A stretch of 64,000 bases of DNA from Phialocephala subalpina (Eukaryota; Ascomycota; Leotiomycetes; Helotiales; Mollisiaceae). The stretch is taken from positions 696,430 through 760,429 of the forward strand of contig FJOG01000001.1 of NCBI GenBank assembly GCA_900073065.1, in the 5' to 3' direction. The notes beneath the pieces were generated by a model. The model did no database searches and was not told where the DNA came from. It worked only from the letters and a program-made list of their open reading frames with translations. The translations under genes were made by a program, and so were the position numbers. Below, one piece after another: positions 45,926-56,666 of the stretch (position 1 is its first letter; the number at the start of each line of letters is the position of its first letter).

Positions 45926-48478
45926 ATGGCCAGGATATCAGCGGAGGAGCAAACAGTGAGCTTCCAATCTCACGGAATATTTCAAATACTGAAGACTCTG
46001 GCAGATCATAAACCAGCTGAATGCCAACTGGGTCTGGATGCCCGATTGGGTTGACTGCTCAAGCGACAATACAGCTGGACGAATTGTGATCTTCAGCCGT
46101 CAATTCAGCATCGAGTCTCCTCCTGCTGCGGCTCTTCTGTATGTCTCTGCAGATACACGGTATAAGCTTCACGTCAATGGGACAAGAGTTACCGTAGGAC
46201 CGAGTCGAGGTAGCCCCTTGATCTGGTATTATGACACCCTTGATGTTGCACCCTACCTCAGGAAAGGGACCAATGAGGTCAAGTTTACTGTGCTTCGATA
46301 CTTCGCATCGAATCGGGCAGCGATGCCATTTGAGCGGACGTCGCTCCCCGGCCTGACTGTGGTTGGCAGCTTCAATGCGAATGGAACACTCGTGGATCTC
46401 TGCTCGAGTACAGATTGGTTGGCGGAGGTGGATGAAAGTATACTCTTCCCAACAGGGTTGATAAATGATGGGTTCTTGCATGTAAGAAGGAATCCTTTCG
46501 CTCACTCATTCTAAGTAGTAAGTTGACACACATTTTCAGATCAGCGAGCGCGTCTCTCTGACTGCTCCAAGCCCGTCGATAGTTCCCAAAGCATACAAAA
46601 TGGGGACGCTGAATGGAGACCTTTTGCCCTGGCGCCTAAGACCACGCCCCATTCCTATGCCCGAAGAAAGCCGCGCTGTTGTCAATATTGTTCGAAAGTG
46701 CCAGAGCGCTGTCTCTCTGGAGGATTGGACAGAATCGTTTTCCCAAGATAGGTCATTGCGTCTGCCTAGCAACTCCTCGCACACTCTTGAACTACAAGCA
46801 GATGTTCACTCGACAGCTTTCGTTCGATGGACTTTCGCGGCTGCCAAACGATCCCAGGTCCGTCTGAAAATTACATACTCGGAGGGATACGAGCTCGAAC
46901 CACGCTCTTACCCTTTCTTCCGTACCAAAGCCGATCGCCTTGATGCGAAGAACGGCCATCTCTTAGGTCCTTTCGACGAAGTCACCTTGGATATTCCCGA
47001 AAACGAGACCGCCACTTACGAACCATTCTGGTTTCGTACTTTCCGAATCATGCGACTCGAGATAGCGGTAGGCCCTGAGCCAGTGGAGTTTCTGTCATTT
47101 GAGGCGACACAAGTAAACTATCCAATGGGGGTCAAGGGAAACTGGAAGGAACCCGGTGACGCCCATAGTGAGCAGATCTGGGATGTCTCTATCAGAACAA
47201 TGCGTAATTGCATGTTTGATGGTTACTCGGACTGTCCTTTCTATGAGCAGCTTCAGTAAGTTCGCTGTAGCCATGCATAATAGAAAAGCAACTCACATGG
47301 TCGATAGGTACGCCGGCGACACTCGTACAGTTTCCCTATTCCACTACCTTCTCAGTGGAGATGACCGCCTCATGCGACAAGCTATCACTAATTGGGCCGC
47401 ATCAGTGACCTTTGAAGGCCTCACCCAATCTCGTTTCCCATCGCACGTGCCCCAAATCATTGCTGGATTCTCTCTCTACTGGATTCTCCAAATATGCGAT
47501 CATCACCTCTTCTTCTGCGATAAAACATATGCTCGTTCTTTCCTCCCTCGTATCGATGGCGTCTTGGACTTCTTCGAATCGCACGTCGATGAATTGGGAC
47601 TGATTAGCGGGCTACCATACGATGTGTGGCAGTACGTTGACTGGGTAACCACTTGGGGTGCGACGGATGACCATCCAGATAAGGGCGTGCCTACTTCAGG
47701 CCGAAAATCAAATCGACATACGTATTTCAGTATGCTCTATGCCTACACTTTAAAACAAGCAGCAACGCTTTTGCGACAAGTTGGTCGACCCGCCCATGCA
47801 GATGAGTACGAATCAAGAGCAGAGTCTCTCTTGGTTTCCATCCGAAAACACTGCTATGACGGCGGCTTCTTCACAGATTCAACTGCTGATATTGCGGACG
47901 ATTTGGCATACTCTCAGCATTGCCAGGTCTTCGCGGTCCTGTCCGGTGCCGCACAACGACAAGACTGTACCCGTCTCTTGACTGAATCGTTTGCCGAACC
48001 ACGTTTTTCGAAATGCTCCTACATGATGAAATTCTACGCATTTCGCGCCTTTGCACTCGCCGGCGACGAGGTGTATGAGTCGCTGTTTAAGCCAATGCTG
48101 GACCCGTACCGGAAGATGTTGGCGAGCAATCTCACCACGTGGGAAGAGGACGATGTGCGACAGCGATCGGACTGCCATGCGTGGGGAAGCGTACCTGTGT
48201 ACGAATACTGCACAGAGCTGGCAGGTATACAGCCCATAGCTCCAGGGTCAACAAAAGTGCTTTTTAAGCCGCGTCTGAAGTTGAGTCAGGCGGTTGAGGC
48301 AAAGATAGCATTGGGCAAAGATAATCTAGCGACCGTCGTGTGGAGAACTGAGGATTCCGGCAGGAAGGAGGTGGAGCTGAGGCTGAAGAACGCAATTGAG
48401 ATTACAAGTAGACTGCCTGGAGGAAAGGAGATTGAGCACGGCATAGTTGATCGTCTGACGCTCATCTACGATCCTTGA
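45926..48478 (+). CDS. Alpha-L-rhamnosidase, GH78, without signal peptide
   Basis: 797 aa, join(45926..45955,46005..46481,46540..47255,47308..48478). The enzyme hydrolyses terminal alpha-L-rhamnose from glycosides. N-terminal beta domains include LLYVSADTRYKLHVNGTRV, the sugar-binding-like fold of the family. The (alpha/alpha)6 catalytic domain starts near [23 protein letters not shown], the GH78 active-site stretch with conserved Asp and Glu. SGLPYDVWQYVDWV and DVRQRSDCHAWGSVPVYEY, which supply further catalytic-pocket residues, follow. A C-terminal beta-sandwich ends at residue 797. No signal peptide is predicted from MARISAEEQTIINQL, so it is probably intracellular and acts on imported rhamnosides. 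The first exon is only 30 nt; a start at the ATG at 46029 or 46038 in exon 2 is the alternative. It diverges from the sugar transporter. Confidence 0.93.
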
Positions 48479-48846
48479 GATATTGTACGTACGAGCCTCG
48501 AGTTTGACCCAAGAACACTTATCAAATCAAAGCCCAAACAAGACCATTTAATTTAGAGAAGCTGCAAACTTTATATGATCGGTTTGCAAGTAGCGACAGC
48601 TCGAATAGAATCAGCTTTCGAGAGGGCGTCAATAAAAATTGGGAAGCAGCGATATAGTGTAGAGGGTAGTTCAGCAAGAAGTATTAGTATTGGTCAGACA
48701 AGTATAAAGGCGTTCTTTGGATTCCTTTTGTGGTCGGCAAGGAGAAAAGAAGGCATCCTATGCTTTGATCGGCGGTGAAAATAGAACGAACTACTTCAAT
48801 TCCAGAGTATGATTAGCCTCCATGCACTTATGCGCCTCGCCATGGT

Positions 48847-49325
48847 ATGGTAGAGGAAGCTGCACCTAATAAATTGAAGGAAGATAGCAGGATCTCATTG
48901 TCGAGATATCCATTGCTGTCAAAGTGCTGGTATGCATTGACAATGACCCTTCGAGTAAAAGTGTACAAGCAGATGCAGAAGCGGTGCGTGTCTCTTGGAT
49001 TTTCTTCAAAAATATTTGTGGGCATAAACTAATTTCATATAGCGTACAGATTCCAGCACCGCTGAGCCACTGCAAAGAAGCATGGGTCAGGGCACAGATT
49101 CATGAGAGTCGTGATCATGATCATGCGTGAGGTGGGAGGAGCTTTTATATCCCAAAATCTAGGCGATTTGATGTAGAAGAAGCTGATATGCATGGTCGCA
49201 TTCACGCGGCATTCGAAAGCGAGACCAGAGAGCGCGAAAGCAAAATAGCTGATATACATGATTACATTCAGGCAGCGCTTGAAAGTGGGTCCGAAAGCCG
49301 TCCTGCGTCGACTAGAAGGCTATAA
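48847..49325 (+). CDS. Tentative small protein with a charged helical repeat
   Basis: A possible 127-aa protein, join(48847..48983,49043..49126,49163..49325). It starts MVEEAAPNKLKEDS and ends with two similar helical stretches, ADMHGRIHAAFESE and ADIHDYIQAALESG, about 22 residues apart, plus a related AQIHESRD. Intron 1 (59 nt, GTGCGT to ATATAG with a CTAAT branch-like site) is plausible. Intron 2 (36 nt, GTGAGG to TCTAG) is very short for a fungus but is needed to bypass a TGA at 49128-49130. No family is recognised. The internal repeat is the main reason to consider it coding. It may be a decayed gene. Confidence 0.25.
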
Positions 49326-50033
49326 AATCGTTCTTTGGAATCCTCTTTGCTCTACAAGAAGAGCAACTGGCATGTTTAGTTCTTTGATGGGTGCTGGACG
49401 CACGAAGAGAGTTGGGGAGTATGAGATGCTACGAGGTCTGGGTATTATACTGTGGGTAAAAGATCGTATTATTAAGTCTAGAGAGCTAGCTAAGGGAGGA
49501 GAATGAGGATATAAGAGCCTGCGAGATTACCCTTGAACTATACTCCATATGGAATGAGAGTTTGACCCACTACACGTGACCAGCAACTGACAGGGAGCAG
49601 GCGATATGCATAAAAGACATGCCCCGGGTAGAAATAACAAAAGCATACATATTTACTCGAATGCTCATGCGTGAAGGTCGTGAAACGAGCTGAAAGTTTG
49701 GTGAAAAATTGTTTGTCGACCCCTTTTCTACTGTCATCCTCGGTTCAGTTCACGGAGGGTACAGCTTCGAAGAATCATAAGAACCTATTCCCACGAAAAC
49801 AAAAAATCAAAGCAATGACCCAACCTTTCACACGTCTTATGTCTGGGTGACGATAAGGACGGGGAAAGCAACTCCACAAGGACTTAGATGTTCTCTGGCG
49901 GCTTTGTACGACGCGAGTTAGGAGAGATGAAAGGTGAAGAAGAACGTTTATATACCACGCTCCTAAGGCGAAGCACGTTTCAATTGAATTGCCCAATCAC
50001 CCGTCACTCGGTGTCAGAAAGGATGGAATCTAC

Positions 50034-50145
50034 GAAGGCGCGGTTTTAAAGTAATGAGCCATAGTCCGAGCTTCCCTCTCCCAAATACTTGATTTTTGGT
50101 GGTGGAAATCACGTGCATGGCTCATTACTTTAAAACCGCGCCTTC
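50034..50145. mobile_element. MITE-like hairpin with perfect 29-bp inverted repeats
   Basis: The left arm 50034-50062 (starting GAAGGCGCGG) and right arm 50117-50145 (ending CCGCGCCTTC) are perfect reverse complements, separated by 54 bp. The next base pair outward is mismatched, and beyond it both sides have TA (50031-50032 and 50147-50148), as a TA target duplication would give. This suggests a roughly 114-bp non-autonomous Tc1/mariner-type element. It could instead be a transcribed hairpin. It has no coding capacity. Confidence 0.6.
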
Positions 50146-50228
50146 ATACCTCCCGAGAGATGATGACTTTTTGAGCTTCACTACAGTGATTCATCGCAAA
50201 AGCTGAGGCGGTATGAGATCTTTCGGAG

Positions 50229-50446
50229 GTATAAAAACACCAGACTGATCAGTCTCAAATCACAAGAACAGCGAATCGAAACATGGAGATATGCATATAT
50301 TCTTTGATGCTGAGACAACCTCAGGTAGTAATGGTCTTGATAATTGTGTAGATCATTTCATGAGTCGATATCAATTTCAGGTGGAAGCTCCCAATAACAT
50401 GTGGACGGCTTTCATGGAGGCGCATTGCAATGCCTTTGTTGTCAAT
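50229..50446 (+). repeat. TATA unit related to the 32-36 kb array
   Basis: GTATAAAAAC at 50229 is followed by ACCAGACTGATCAGTC, resembling the sequence after the TATA at 34566, 35114 and 36257. TTTGTTGTCAAT lies at 50435-50446, 206 bp from the TATA and inside the 193-246 bp range of the array. Confidence 0.45.
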
Positions 50447-51580
50447 ATCTATCTTCTGCTGCTAATCTCAAATATATGTGCTTCTACCTGTTGAGACCAT
50501 GTGACGTTCTTGAGATTCGAATCCAAATCAAAGCATCCCAGGAAGGAATAATCGCACAGGTGGGAAGGACTAGCCATTCTTGTTGTCAAACTCAACCTCG
50601 CTGTCACCTCTTCTAACTCTCACTTGGCGATACCCCAGGGAAGTCAAGACAGTTGGCCCTACACACGATCCAAAACGCTTCTGAGCGATCATCAGTCATG
50701 ATTTTTGAGCATGAAACAAGAAGACCAACTTCGTGTCAGCAACACCAAGTCTCAACCATGACAAAACTGACGTCGTCGAGAGCTGCTTTACAACTTCGAA
50801 TAGGAGGGCTTGGCTTCCTTATATACCCCCAAACACAACCTCAAATGTATGAAGAAATACGTCATAGTAGCCCTGCTCTGATATGAACTCGTTCGAAGCA
50901 AGTGAAAAGGGATGGAGCGACACGTCCTCTGGCTGTCTCGAACCTCTCAAGAAGCTTATAAAAAGATGTCTGAATGCGAAATCTGAGAAAAGCATACACA
51001 ATTGCGAATACTGGAGGACCACATTCCCATAGGGCAATATATGGACTGAAGCCGTTGATACATATTGAATTTGAGTAACGTGCTGGTACGCGAAGCTGGA
51101 CATAATAGGCAACGGGGGACCGAAGCGCATCGACCAGTGTATGGACTTTGTCTTGGTCGGAATTCTCAATTGAGACCTGTGATGCATGTATTACAACATA
51201 TATAGAGGACGCAAGAGGGCTTGTAGCTTCCCAAAGAGGTCAAAAACCTAGAATGAATGACTTTCACTTGATGAAAGATATTCCAAGTTCGAAGTAAGTC
51301 TTGATTCACTATTAGAAGCTGGCAAGATACTGAGAGGAGGCCTGGTCGTGCTCCGTCACAAGCCATTGGTTAGCCCTCCCCTACTCGGCAACAAGGACCC
51401 AGAACCCCGGACCCAACACCAAACGGGGAGCATCACGTGCCACTCGCTTAAGCAGGCACCCACCTCCCCCGAAAACGTATAAGAGGGACGATCTCCCTCG
51501 CTTGTCCTCCTTCCCTCCTCCTCCTCCACTATTCGCTTACTCACTCCCAACAATTGATCCAGTTGCAACCCACCACAACC

Positions 51581-52597
51581 ATGTGCGGCAAAGGAGTCGA
51601 TCAAATTCTGCGTGCAGCACAACGGTGGGCAGTCCTCACCCCTGAGCTGAATGAAAGGCACCTCATGGGAAATGATGGAAGGATTGAGATCGCGCAGGCG
51701 TTCTTTACCGATAAGATGGATTTTGATGTTTGGGGAGCGTTAGCGAGGCCTGTGCTTCCTGTCGTGCAGGTGAAGGAAGTTGAGAAGCATGATGATCCTC
51801 CCGCGCCGAGATCTCTAGGCGCCTTGAACATTCTATCCACCGAGCTTGTGGAAATGGTCGTCGACGCTGTCTCGGATCTCGGTGAAAGTGATCTCGTTGC
51901 TCTTGGACTCACATGCCAAGGATTATGGGAGCTTGTCGTCCATCGAGTCCAAAAGAGCTATTACAAAAAAGCAGCTCCATGGACTGGAAAGAAGATCGCC
52001 TTGCAGGGATCCTGGTCGACGAGTCTCCCAGATTCCTTCAACGAGGACAGTTTTGCTCAGAAGATTGTTGATGACTATGAATACCGCATCAACAAGCATG
52101 TATCGAGGAGCTTGTTCATCTTCATGGAAGCCGAAGGGACTGCACCGAGGTCACCAAAGACTCGAGAAGCAGCTCTGATGAATGGTATGGATGAGCACCT
52201 TCCTCAGAGCAGAGTCCCAAGACGAAAATGGAAAGAGATGTGGGAGCAGCTGAAATGCCCTGTGCTTTTCCCTTTGGACCGAGACTGGGTTCTTCGGAAC
52301 CTGACAACGAAGGAGTATGTGTCTGCATCCTTCACCGTTGGTGTGATACGTGTGACCAAGCTTCGTCTTGTGGACGCACTCCTGTTGAAAATTGGCTGGA
52401 CCGACATGCCATCATGGTCAGATGAAAACATCGATATCTCACAAGGAGATTGGGCAGGACATTGTTTTGATATCGTGACGAAGGATGTCCTTGCGAGCGA
52501 AGAAGGATTCGAAGCGTGGAAGGATGTTACGCACGACGTGGCACTGAAAGCAGGAAAGCTGAGAGGGGATCATCAACGACATGCGGATAGATGGTAA
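51581..52597 (+). CDS. F-box-like protein, unknown target
   Basis: Intron-less, 338 aa. The segment LNILSTELVEMVVDAVSDLGESDLVALGLTCQGLWELVV (about residues 83-121) reads as a fungal F-box-like helix bundle: a PxE-less LSTELVEMV start, then the spaced Leu pattern and CQGLW. The rest lacks LRR or WD repeats and matches the style of lineage-specific F-box-like proteins with a Trp/Asp-rich C-terminal part (DRDWVLRNLTTKEYV, WTDMPSWSDENIDI). If it is a true F-box protein, it would recruit targets to an SCF ubiquitin ligase. A TATAAG (51478-51483) and TCACGTG (51433-51439) precede it. The start at 51581 is the first ATG after a CT-rich leader. Confidence 0.75.
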   Translation: MCGKGVDQILRAAQRWAVLTPELNERHLMGNDGRIEIAQAFFTDKMDFDVWGALARPVLPVVQVKEVEKHDDPPAPRSLGALNILSTELVEMVVDAVSDLGESDLVALGLTCQGLWELVVHRVQKSYYKKAAPWTGKKIALQGSWSTSLPDSFNEDSFAQKIVDDYEYRINKHVSRSLFIFMEAEGTAPRSPKTREAALMNGMDEHLPQSRVPRRKWKEMWEQLKCPVLFPLDRDWVLRNLTTKEYVSASFTVGVIRVTKLRLVDALLLKIGWTDMPSWSDENIDISQGDWAGHCFDIVTKDVLASEEGFEAWKDVTHDVALKAGKLRGDHQRHADRW

Positions 52598-53092
52598 CGC
52601 CGAGGAAATTTCGGATACGTAGATTGTGAGATATCGACCTCGTGTACTCGTTTGTGGCAGCACGTGAGTCCTTGGGCCCGGTGGGATGAATATCTGACCC
52701 CTTCGTCCGACTCCGTAACAATATGTAATCAAAGCATTTGTTCCTTTGATATACAATAATAGTAATTGATATGGTAGTGCTCAGATGCAAAAAATTGATC
52801 TGACAGGATCGCTGACGCTTGTTGCCCCGAGTTCCGATCCTATACATCGGATCGGAGAGGCGATGCACGTGAGGATCGGCCTTCACCACCGAAGGCTGAT
52901 TGGGCGATATGGACGAACAATTCTGAGGATACTCGCTTCATTAATGCCCAAGAACACGGCGAAAGGTACCAATAAGTAGATGTCCGTCATCGGCGCGACC
53001 TGCGATTTCGGCGGGCCAACCTTTACCTGGGAACTCTCTAAACTAATGCATATAAAGGTCTGAACTGCAAGATTCCTTCGCCGAAGTCATTC
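52598..53092. other. Intergenic region with TATA box of the lyase gene
   Basis: TATAAAGG at 53051-53058 is only about 35-42 bp from the first ATG (53093) of the lyase gene. This argues that transcription starts close to or inside that ATG. Nothing else is recognised. Confidence 0.6.
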
Positions 53093-54163
53093 ATGCCAAA
53101 ACTAGAAGCATTCGCCTCATATCAGAAAGCACTTGCCAAGATGGGTTCCATTACTCCCGAACGCACAAATGCAGTCACGAAGCTTCGAAACATGATCTCA
53201 ACGCCTGGAAAGATCATCCTCGCACCAGGAGTATACGACGGCTTCTCGGCAAGAATCGCACTCGGTGTTGGATTTGATGCCATCTACATGGTAACTCCGC
53301 CGTCCTGGATGATGTCTGCGGTTGTGGCGATGCTGACGAGCACAGACTGGAGCAGGAACGAGTGCCTCAAGAATCGGACATGCAGATTTGGGAATCGCCA
53401 ATTTGAACGACATGCGAGAGCATGCTGAGATGATCGCGAATCTGGATGCAAGTATACCTCTTATCGCAGATGCCGACACTGGGTACGGGGGTATGAATGT
53501 CCGTCCGAGAACTGGAAAATTTGGTTGCTGATATTGTCAGGCCCCATCATGGTGACTCGCACTGTCCAGCAATACGCTCGAAGTGGGGTAGCAGCTCTGC
53601 ACATTGAAGACCAAGTCCAGACAAAGCGTTGCGGACATTTACAAGGAAAGCAACTTGTCCCAACTACCGACTTTCTCATCCGTATTCGAGCAGCAGTTGC
53701 AGCTCGACACGCTGTCGGCTCTGATATCGTTGTCATCGCTCGCACAGATGCTCTGCAATCTCATGGGTACAACGAGGCCATTGCCCGCCTGCGAACGGCT
53801 CTAGAAGCTGGTGCCGACGTCGCTTTCTTGGAGGGCATCACAACCAAGGAGGAGGCGAGACTGGTTGTGAAAGATCTCGCACCTTGGCCCGTGTTGCTGA
53901 ACATGGTGGAGCATGGTGTGACGCCGAACATCAGTGTTGATGAAGCCCAGGATATGGGGTTTCGTATTGTGATTTTCCCATTCGCTGGGTTGGCGCCAGC
54001 GTACAAGGCGATGAAGGAGGTATATTCGAGACTGAAAGCGGAGGGCATAACGGGGGCTGAGGCATTGATGACGCCAAAGCAGCTATTCGAGGCAAGTGGT
54101 TTGAAGGATGATCTTGAGATCGATGCCAAAGCTGGTGGGACGACTTTTGCTGGTGGCGTCTGA
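53093..54163 (+). CDS. Isocitrate lyase / PEP mutase family C-C lyase
   Basis: 321 aa, join(53093..53290,53346..53490,53541..54163). TIM-barrel enzyme of the ICL/PEPM superfamily. It shows IILAPGVYDGFSARIAL, GFDAIYMTGAGTSASR, PLIADADTGYGG (metal-binding Asp residues), AALHIEDQ and the catalytic loop KRCGHLQGKQLVP. IVVIARTDAL and VAFLEGITTKEEA follow. Members include methylisocitrate lyase, dimethylmalate lyase, oxaloacetate hydrolase and carboxyphosphonoenolpyruvate mutase; the Cys-Gly-His loop favours a lyase, but the substrate is open. The TATA box at 53051 makes the second ATG at 53141 (MGSITPERTNAV, 305 aa) a likelier start than 53093. It is convergent with a Zn2Cys6 regulator and near an ACS transporter and an SDR. 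Confidence 0.9.
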
Positions 54164-54397
54164 GGAGGATGAGGTTCAAGTCTAATTTGTTGATAGATAT
54201 TCAAAATAGATGTGAACTTGGTCTTGTTGTACTTGAGATGGTCGAGTAGAAAACTTCCCCCTGTGCCTACAGTGGTGACAGTAACAAAGTCTGCAGTACC
54301 GAGTACCTTGAAGAGGAAGATTGGAATGTAGAATTTGCAGCCATGATTCATTTGCTCAAAAATGTTTTGACTCGAGTCCGACACCCTAACATCTCCT

Positions 54398-56666
54398 TCA
54401 AAAGTATCCAGTAGCTCCGGCATTTTCCACGATGTAGTTCATGGGATACAGGTCGTCAAATATGAGGTCGGTGAGGTCGAAATTCTGAGGCGTTGTGATA
54501 GAAGACAAGGCGTTGTTATGAAAGTTGGAAGGAGATTTCCCTGTGGGAAGAATCGAGCTAGGTTGATTGAGCGGAGAAGCTTTGAACGGGTCAGTACACC
54601 CAACTCAACAGCCAATAAGCAGCAGGGAGGGGCTCACTGGCGTCTTTTGCATCATGCCAAGGCAAGAAGCCATTTCTCCATTCCCATAGCGAGTCATACG
54701 TAATGCTCACACTCATCCGGCTTCGAACTTTGATGCCAAGACTTTGCCATCCATTGTTGGATGAGCCTGGGGACTTGGTCTGGGTAGCTCTAGCTCGAAG
54801 CTGGACAAGAACTTCCGCCAAACGGCCAGCAAGATCGTTATTTGAAACACTCATTTGACGTATGGCACTAACTGCGGTGTTGAAAAGCTGTTTGCTGGTA
54901 ACAACGTCCAGATAATCTGCAAAGGTGCTAGAGAGCAGCTTGCAGATCGTGAAAGCTGCTGCCAGGGTCATCCAGAAAACGTATTTGGGGCAGTATTTCA
55001 TGAACTTTTCGGACATAGACACTCGATACAGAAGGGCTTCACACACTTCATGTAACATCTTCAAGTTGTCGACGTAGTCGGGCGTCGTTGGGCAATCGAA
55101 TAAAGCGAACAGATGGAGGTGCAGCTTGGCGCACATGGCATAGACCGCGATAACATCTGACATAGGTCAGCATACAATCCGAACTGGTTGTTGATTATTT
55201 ACCATTAGCTGTCGAATTTCTAAGCGCCAACTCTAAGTGGATGACATCTCGTTTCAGCGACTCAAATTCCTGCCACTCGGGATTTTCAGTGCCACGGGTG
55301 ACGCTCGGCAAATGTTGGAGACTGTTTGTAACCCGATGACAGAAACGTTCGATGTGTAGACGATACTTTAGATTGTCTAGGGGCCCGTCTTCTCGTATGT
55401 CATCGGGGTGGGCCTGAAGCGCAAATGGTGTGATGGAAGGCTGGCCATAACTTGTTGCTAAGCTGAAGGAGGCATAAGAAGCCGTCAGTAAGAGTCAACA
55501 ACGAACTTGTAATTCACAGGTATGGCTTACGTTTGAGAAACCACCTTAACGATGTTCCACGTCATGATACGATCCTGCACCTCCTCTTCAGAGATTTGTA
55601 ATCTAAACTGAGAGAAATCTTGTGCTCGACCGGGCACGTGAAGCCCCATTTGCATAGCGAGATGGATCATTGTCCCACCAAGCATGAATGTACAATCGCG
55701 CGATGAACTGCTCAGAGGAAATGGCCAAGTACATAACAGGCAGAGCGCTTTCACATCGTGATAGTTCTGGGATACTGACTGCAACGTCGACCACATCAGC
55801 CGCGGGACTGCCGATGACAAAGATGTCAGCAGAGTCAAATCTCGAGTATATCGTCGGGAGGCAATGGCCACGATAGTCCAGAATAAAAGGCGAGAGTTTT
55901 TGAAAAATGCTATTGGTGGCTTGCTGGGATTCAAGAACGGTAGAAATGGATGATAATGCTCGAAAAACCTGCGTATGTCGTGAGTAGTAGTCAGATTGGG
56001 GGAGACAGATAGCGTACTCCTTGAAAAGATCATGTACATCCCCGTCGCTAAGGTGGACACCATCGAGCTTCCAACCATATTGGCTCAAGTCCTCGAAGAC
56101 CGATTGATTCGGCTGATGAGGACCGGACGAATCGGGAGAGTACTGAGAAATTGTAGGCTGGGTAGGTAATTGGCTGGCTTCAGGTAGTCCGGTGACGCTA
56201 GGTAGATCTTCGAGGCGTGTAGGAAGCGTAGGAAGTGCATTACCAGGAGACGGACCAATTTCGACAATGCTGTGAGGATTTGCAGCAAAGGCCGATTGCA
56301 CTTCGACGGCTGATGTCTCAGCAGACGATGGTTGGGGTCGAATGTCGGCCAGCTGCAGCCGATCAAGCTTGCTTCTAGCACCGTGTCAGATGGTACAAAT
56401 GTTCAGTGTTGGTGGTAGGCCTACTTTCTCTTCTCCACACGCTTGAACGAGGGGTCAATCTTGCAGACTAACCGGAGGCGTCGGCATCTTGAACACGAAG
56501 AAAAAGGTTCCTTCACAACGTCACAACGAAGCTTTATTTCGGTGTCAGCAGAGGCTATTCCGCAGATATTGGTCAGAAACCAGGAGCGTTCAGGTACCTT
56601 TTGTTGCCGGCATTCATTGCACGCTCTCTTGGCCTTCTCGTGATCACGGGGCCGTGTTGTCTCCAT
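54398..56666 (-). CDS. Zn(II)2Cys6 transcription factor
   Basis: 643 aa, seven exons: complement(join(54398..54579,54638..55156,55203..55462,55531..55968,56018..56374,56425..56531,56598..56666)). The N-terminal zinc cluster is CNECRQQKLRCD...CSRCRRLRLVC, pattern C-x2-C-x6-C-x9-C-x2-C-x6-C. It is split by an intron right after RQQK. A Pro/Ser linker follows, then the fungal middle homology region (about 180-480) starting FFEHYHPFLPFLNPSKPPI. The last exon encodes an acidic, aromatic tail (FDLTDLIFDDLYP) that looks like an activation domain; it is only found by splicing past a premature stop at 54591. It acts in the nucleus as a DNA-binding regulator. It faces away from the ACS transporter and is tail to tail with the lyase, so it is a candidate local regulator. 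Confidence 0.93.

Larger units (their letters stand above)
48479..51580. other. 3.1-kb gene-poor stretch
   Basis: Between the rhamnosidase and the F-box gene. It holds a tentative small gene (48847-49325), a 29-bp perfect inverted repeat (50034-50145), a TATA unit (50229-50446) and several other TATA-like strings (about 49144, 49320, minus-strand 49949 and 50820). The F-box gene promoter at the right end has TCACGTG (51433-51439) and TATAAG (51478-51483). Confidence 0.55.

Noticed and set aside
53761..54423. 220-codon minus-strand frame overlapping the lyase and the regulator's last exon
   Set aside because: It is antisense to the conserved lyase exon; the regulator's true last exon uses another frame and stops at 54398.
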